From Schistosoma mansoni (taxonomy: Eukaryota; Platyhelminthes; Trematoda; Strigeidida; Schistosomatidae), in the NCBI RefSeq assembly GCF_000237925.1, contig NC_031502.1, positions 14,434,434 to 14,498,433 on the forward strand: a stretch of DNA of 64,000 nucleotides. Direction: 5' to 3'. How positions within the stretch are numbered: position 1 is the stretch's first letter; each line of letters begins with the position of its first letter. The notes below the pieces were generated by a model, which worked only from the letters and a program-made list of their open reading frames with translations, had not been told where the DNA came from and did no database searches. The position numbers and the translations under genes were made by a program. Of this stretch, positions 60,690 through 64,000 are shown one piece after another.

Positions 60690-61203
60690 TCTCATAAATA
60701 TTGGTACAAAAAGCACCAGATAAATATGCGCCTCACAAATCTCATTTGATTTGTGTGAGGGCTGAGATACTGCCCAGGTGCCCAGACTGAAGCAGGTGGT
60801 TTTCTTAGGGGGCCGCACCCCGAGCCTTTGACCTAAGGGTCTGATCCACAAGGCAGTGGAGCATCGTGAGGAGATGCAGTCCCATGGTAGCCGGTGACCA
60901 ACAATAGGTTCATACGCCATTCGTTCCATCAGGATCCTGGGGCCCATGTGCACCATTGGTTTGGAATCAAGGTTTTCCAACTCCCCTAGGTGGACCCTCC
61001 ATGTCCACCAACCCGGTTAAAGCGCCGGACATTCGCTCTTCGTCCTCTCACTTTCGTAAACAACACCCCCGCCACGAGAAGGCAGTGAGTAGGACTTCCC
61101 TGGCAGAGGCTATATATTCGCGTGGCCATGTGAGAGCATTTCGAGAGGGAGAGCGGACTCTCGCCACTCTCGGCCGTACCAGGGCATTTGGGGGCATAAA
61201 GTT
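60690..61203 (-). mobile_element. LINE-tailed non-autonomous element E2
   Basis: The longest copy of element E. On the minus strand it goes from the head module (CCCCCAAATGCCCTGGTACG then GCCGAGAGTGG) through a GC-rich body to the tail (GGTGCTTTTTGTACCAATAT). There is no reverse transcriptase. The head abuts an RT fragment of an A/B-type LINE at 61204, with the reading frame open across the junction. Confidence 0.6.
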
Positions 61204-61452
61204 TATGTACTTCTGAGGTACACTTTTCAATGACAGACACGGCCACATAGCCTCTCTGTCTACAGAGTCAAATGATGCTTTTAAGTCAAGAACAACTATC
61301 ATTGTCGGACGCCGATAAACATATCTGTGTTCTAAAACCTGACGAATAGTGAATATGTGGTCGATTCAGCCACGACCAGGTCTGAAGCTGGCCTGATTTT
61401 CTCGTGTTTGCAGTTCACGAGTCTTAGTTAGGCGCCCGATAATTGAGTCATT
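61204..61452 (-). mobile_element. A/B-type LINE RT fragment
   Basis: Minus strand encodes GRLTKTRELQTRENQ-like text, then RRPTMIVVLDLKASFDSVDR (RT block A) and KSVPQKYI. It is closest to copy A1's RT (VVFLDLKVAFDSVDREVLW). It is cut on both sides; element E2 follows directly. Confidence 0.7.
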
Positions 61453-61454
61453 TG

Positions 61455-63935
61455 GGTTGCTTTTTATATGTTAATTAAACTAACATAGGTAAAAAAGTGT
61501 TTAGACATTATAAAAATAGGGTTTTCGTTTTCCAGCAGGTTAACGCCAACCCTTTAACAATCTCCACAATAGAACAAAATAAAGAAACACTTTTGACTGA
61601 AATTAGGAGCCGAATAAGTAAGTTATTTTTAAACTATTCCTAATGAAATAGTTAATTTTTTAATTGTTTTTTCTTTGTTTCATTCCTTTTATTTAATATA
61701 TATTTAAATATATTCCACCTCATAATGAAGCTCAAAGATATAAAAAAAGATGCGAAAGTCTTTTCAAACAGTAAAATAGCATGTACGATGATAGACACTC
61801 CGCTCATTTCTCTACGAGAATAGTAATTGGGCTTAGAGGTATTACTACAGGCTTTGTTGATATATTTTAGCATATCTAGATTTTCTGAACAAATATTTAG
61901 TTTTTTCACCTTTGACCGCTTTGAGAATAAAGTTGATCTAACCCTCTATGGTTTCACTACTATTATGGTGTTGACTTGTAAGATCACGTAGGGGATTACT
62001 TATTCGGGTTTTATTTTCTGCACAATGGGTAAAATGAAATATATTAATCATTTCTAGAAATGTGTACTCTAAGGTGCAGTATTCAGAATTCCACTGACAA
62101 GGAAAACTTTCAATATAGTAAAGTTTCCGTATTCATTGGTCTTATGACTCTACTGGTGACAGGTGAAAGACCAAGGTCACGATCTTCTTAGTTTTAATTA
62201 GATGCTTACATGTCGATCGATAATAGGTTGAAATTAATGTTCGTGAAAGTCGTTTATTTCTATTGGGTTAGTTTATTACTTTAAGCTGCTTTCACTAATT
62301 CTGGAGATATCACTTCGAACATGGTTCAAACCTTGGTTAAAAACAGAGTGCTCAAATTAATAACTCGCTACTCTGGGACGCATGGAGTGATTTCTGAACA
62401 TTTCGAGTTCTACTTAGAAAATATGGATTTCATCAATGGCTGTTCATCAAATGACTGTCATTCACATTAATGTCTGTTTGTAGTTGCTGACTTATTTAGT
62501 TTACGTTAATTGTCTATGAGTACAGTTTCGAAAGAAGACTTGTGGCATTCTGACTGTATACAAAATTCTATTAATAATCGTACAGTTGTATAAAAAATAT
62601 GTCTTGAAATTGGGTCTCGAAAGCACATAGTACACAGTAGTTTGGTTCACGATTATTTCTATTTTCCTGGTTACGTTTACTTGTACTTTTCAAATTTATC
62701 CATACTATTGGTCTATAATTGTATAGTTTTGTTTTTCGCATGTATTATGTGTTCCAACTATAAAAGCGAAAATCCACTTGTTAGTCTGTGATTTTGATCC
62801 TCATTACTTTCGACTAACTGAAAAGTAACTTGAACTAATTTGATTGAATCTCATTCATAAAAAAGTGAATGGGTAGGAGTTTTGTTTTGTGTAATCTACT
62901 CAATTTATCAGTTCGGCCACTCTTCACAGTGATTTTAACTAAATTAGTAGGTCGTCAAACGAGATATTGATGGCTTTACCCTAAGCATGATCTCACACAC
63001 CTCTTGCTCTTTATCGTGCCTTTAGTTTACTCCTTTTTGGTTGATTATTCATAATTGGTTTTAGTCGTCTGAAAGGATATCTAGGATCTATGTAATTCTT
63101 ATCTTTGATAGGTAGTTTTTGGTTTCTGTCTTTTTGGTTGAAAACTTCATTCATCCCGTTTTGCTTCGATAGATGAAATGAATTCACGCACATTATATTT
63201 ACGTAAATTACCACGAAATACAAGTCTTTCTCAGCTGAAAGCATTGTGTCGTAATTCAGCAAATAGTCGATTGTTAAACCCGTCTCGTCACTTAAAACAT
63301 GGGTAATTTTTCTTTTTAGAGTATCGCATATCATGCTACATTTCTATGTCTTTATGTTTCTTTTGATTTTTTCACATACTTCATTTCGTGGTAGTTTTAT
63401 TAAGTAATTGGAAAAATCTGGTGTCATTGGAAAGGAATTAACGACAGTTCAGCAAAGGAAATTTTTAGACGATATTTACTGAAGCTGTATAATCGTATTT
63501 CTAGTGATCTAACAAATATATTAGTCTTTCGAAAGATAAGAAAAGGATTCCATCACAAATCACCTGGGGATTTCATACATCACAAGAAGGTTGTGTAATG
63601 ATGTAAAACTTAAAGAAAAATCGTGAGGTGGGAATAGTTTATAGACCAGCAATATGAGAGTTAAGTTGACCATTTTATAGGAATAATAACGAATGAGCAA
63701 TAATTCTGAAAATATAGAAAAGAATGATATCAAGTGATTACTTACTAAAAACAAAGAAAACACTGAAGAGTGCTTAGGGCACATAAGAATAAGATATTTC
63801 ACGTGCTGCTTTTGCACTCAGAGTTCAGGTTTAAACTGCTGGTTTGTAGTGTGCAAGTTTTTGCTTGATGCTCCTTTTGATCCCACTTATCTGACTTTGC
63901 AGATTATTTTGACATACAATTCTGGTGGGCCGATT
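61455..63935. other. AT-rich DNA without recognised features
   Basis: About 2.5 kb with only short frames (61652-61909, 63011-63334, 63560-63817, all minus), rich in Lys, Asn and Ile as expected from base composition. No gene supported. Confidence 0.4.
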
Positions 63936-63936
63936 T

Positions 63937-64000
63937 CAGTCAATCATGCGCAATGTAGAAACTGATACGTAAGTGCATTGGTCGAAGTTGCCACAATACA
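63937..64000 (-). mobile_element. LINE 3' end at the window edge
   Basis: CAGTCAATCATGCGCAATGTAG followed by GCATTGGTCGAAGTTGCCA matches the minus-strand 3' UTR of LINE B2 (52330-52380). A further A/B-type LINE therefore starts here and runs out of the window. Confidence 0.6.

Overview
This window looks like chromosomal DNA of a blood fluke (Schistosoma or a close trematode relative). The evidence is a set of elements typical of schistosomes: SMalpha-type SINEs with a hammerhead ribozyme core, RTE- and CR1-type LINEs, Penelope-like elements, Merlin DNA transposons and a Ty3/Gypsy LTR element. The species cannot be fixed from the sequence alone. The DNA is AT-rich, and two runs of exactly 200 N mark scaffold gaps.

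Only one host protein gene can be supported: EFTUD2 (Snu114, the GTPase of the U5 snRNP). It lies on the minus strand from 27994 down to 3631. I could trace 16 coding exons whose phases all agree. They sum to 2949 nt, or 982 residues plus a stop. This is very close to the length I recall for the human protein, and the whole gene appears intact.

Its introns are full of mobile DNA. Intron 15 holds a 2.6 kb RTE LINE. Intron 14 holds a second LINE and a tRNA-Trp fragment. Intron 11 holds an SMalpha SINE and a Penelope-like relic between long inverted repeats. Intron 6 holds another SMalpha-like copy. Intron 4 holds a LINE tail nearly identical to the intron 15 element, next to an old RTE copy.

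Upstream of the gene (28.0-64 kb) I find no convincing host gene. From 28.5 to 29.1 kb there is an inverted pair of LINE-tailed non-autonomous elements. From 31.9 to 37.6 kb there is a whole-looking Ty3/Gypsy element with apparently identical LTRs and a 4-bp target duplication, followed by an old Gypsy relic. From 40.7 to 61.5 kb there is a mosaic of nested LINEs, two solo LTRs of one family, Merlin transposons inside one another, and Penelope-like pieces.

A block at 42839-47318 is repeated almost without change at 53523-59763. The first copy contains a 200-N gap where the second has about 2 kb of nested Merlin and CR1 sequence. This is either a very recent segmental duplication or a false duplication in the assembly. 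The last 2.5 kb is featureless until the 3' end of another LINE at the right edge.
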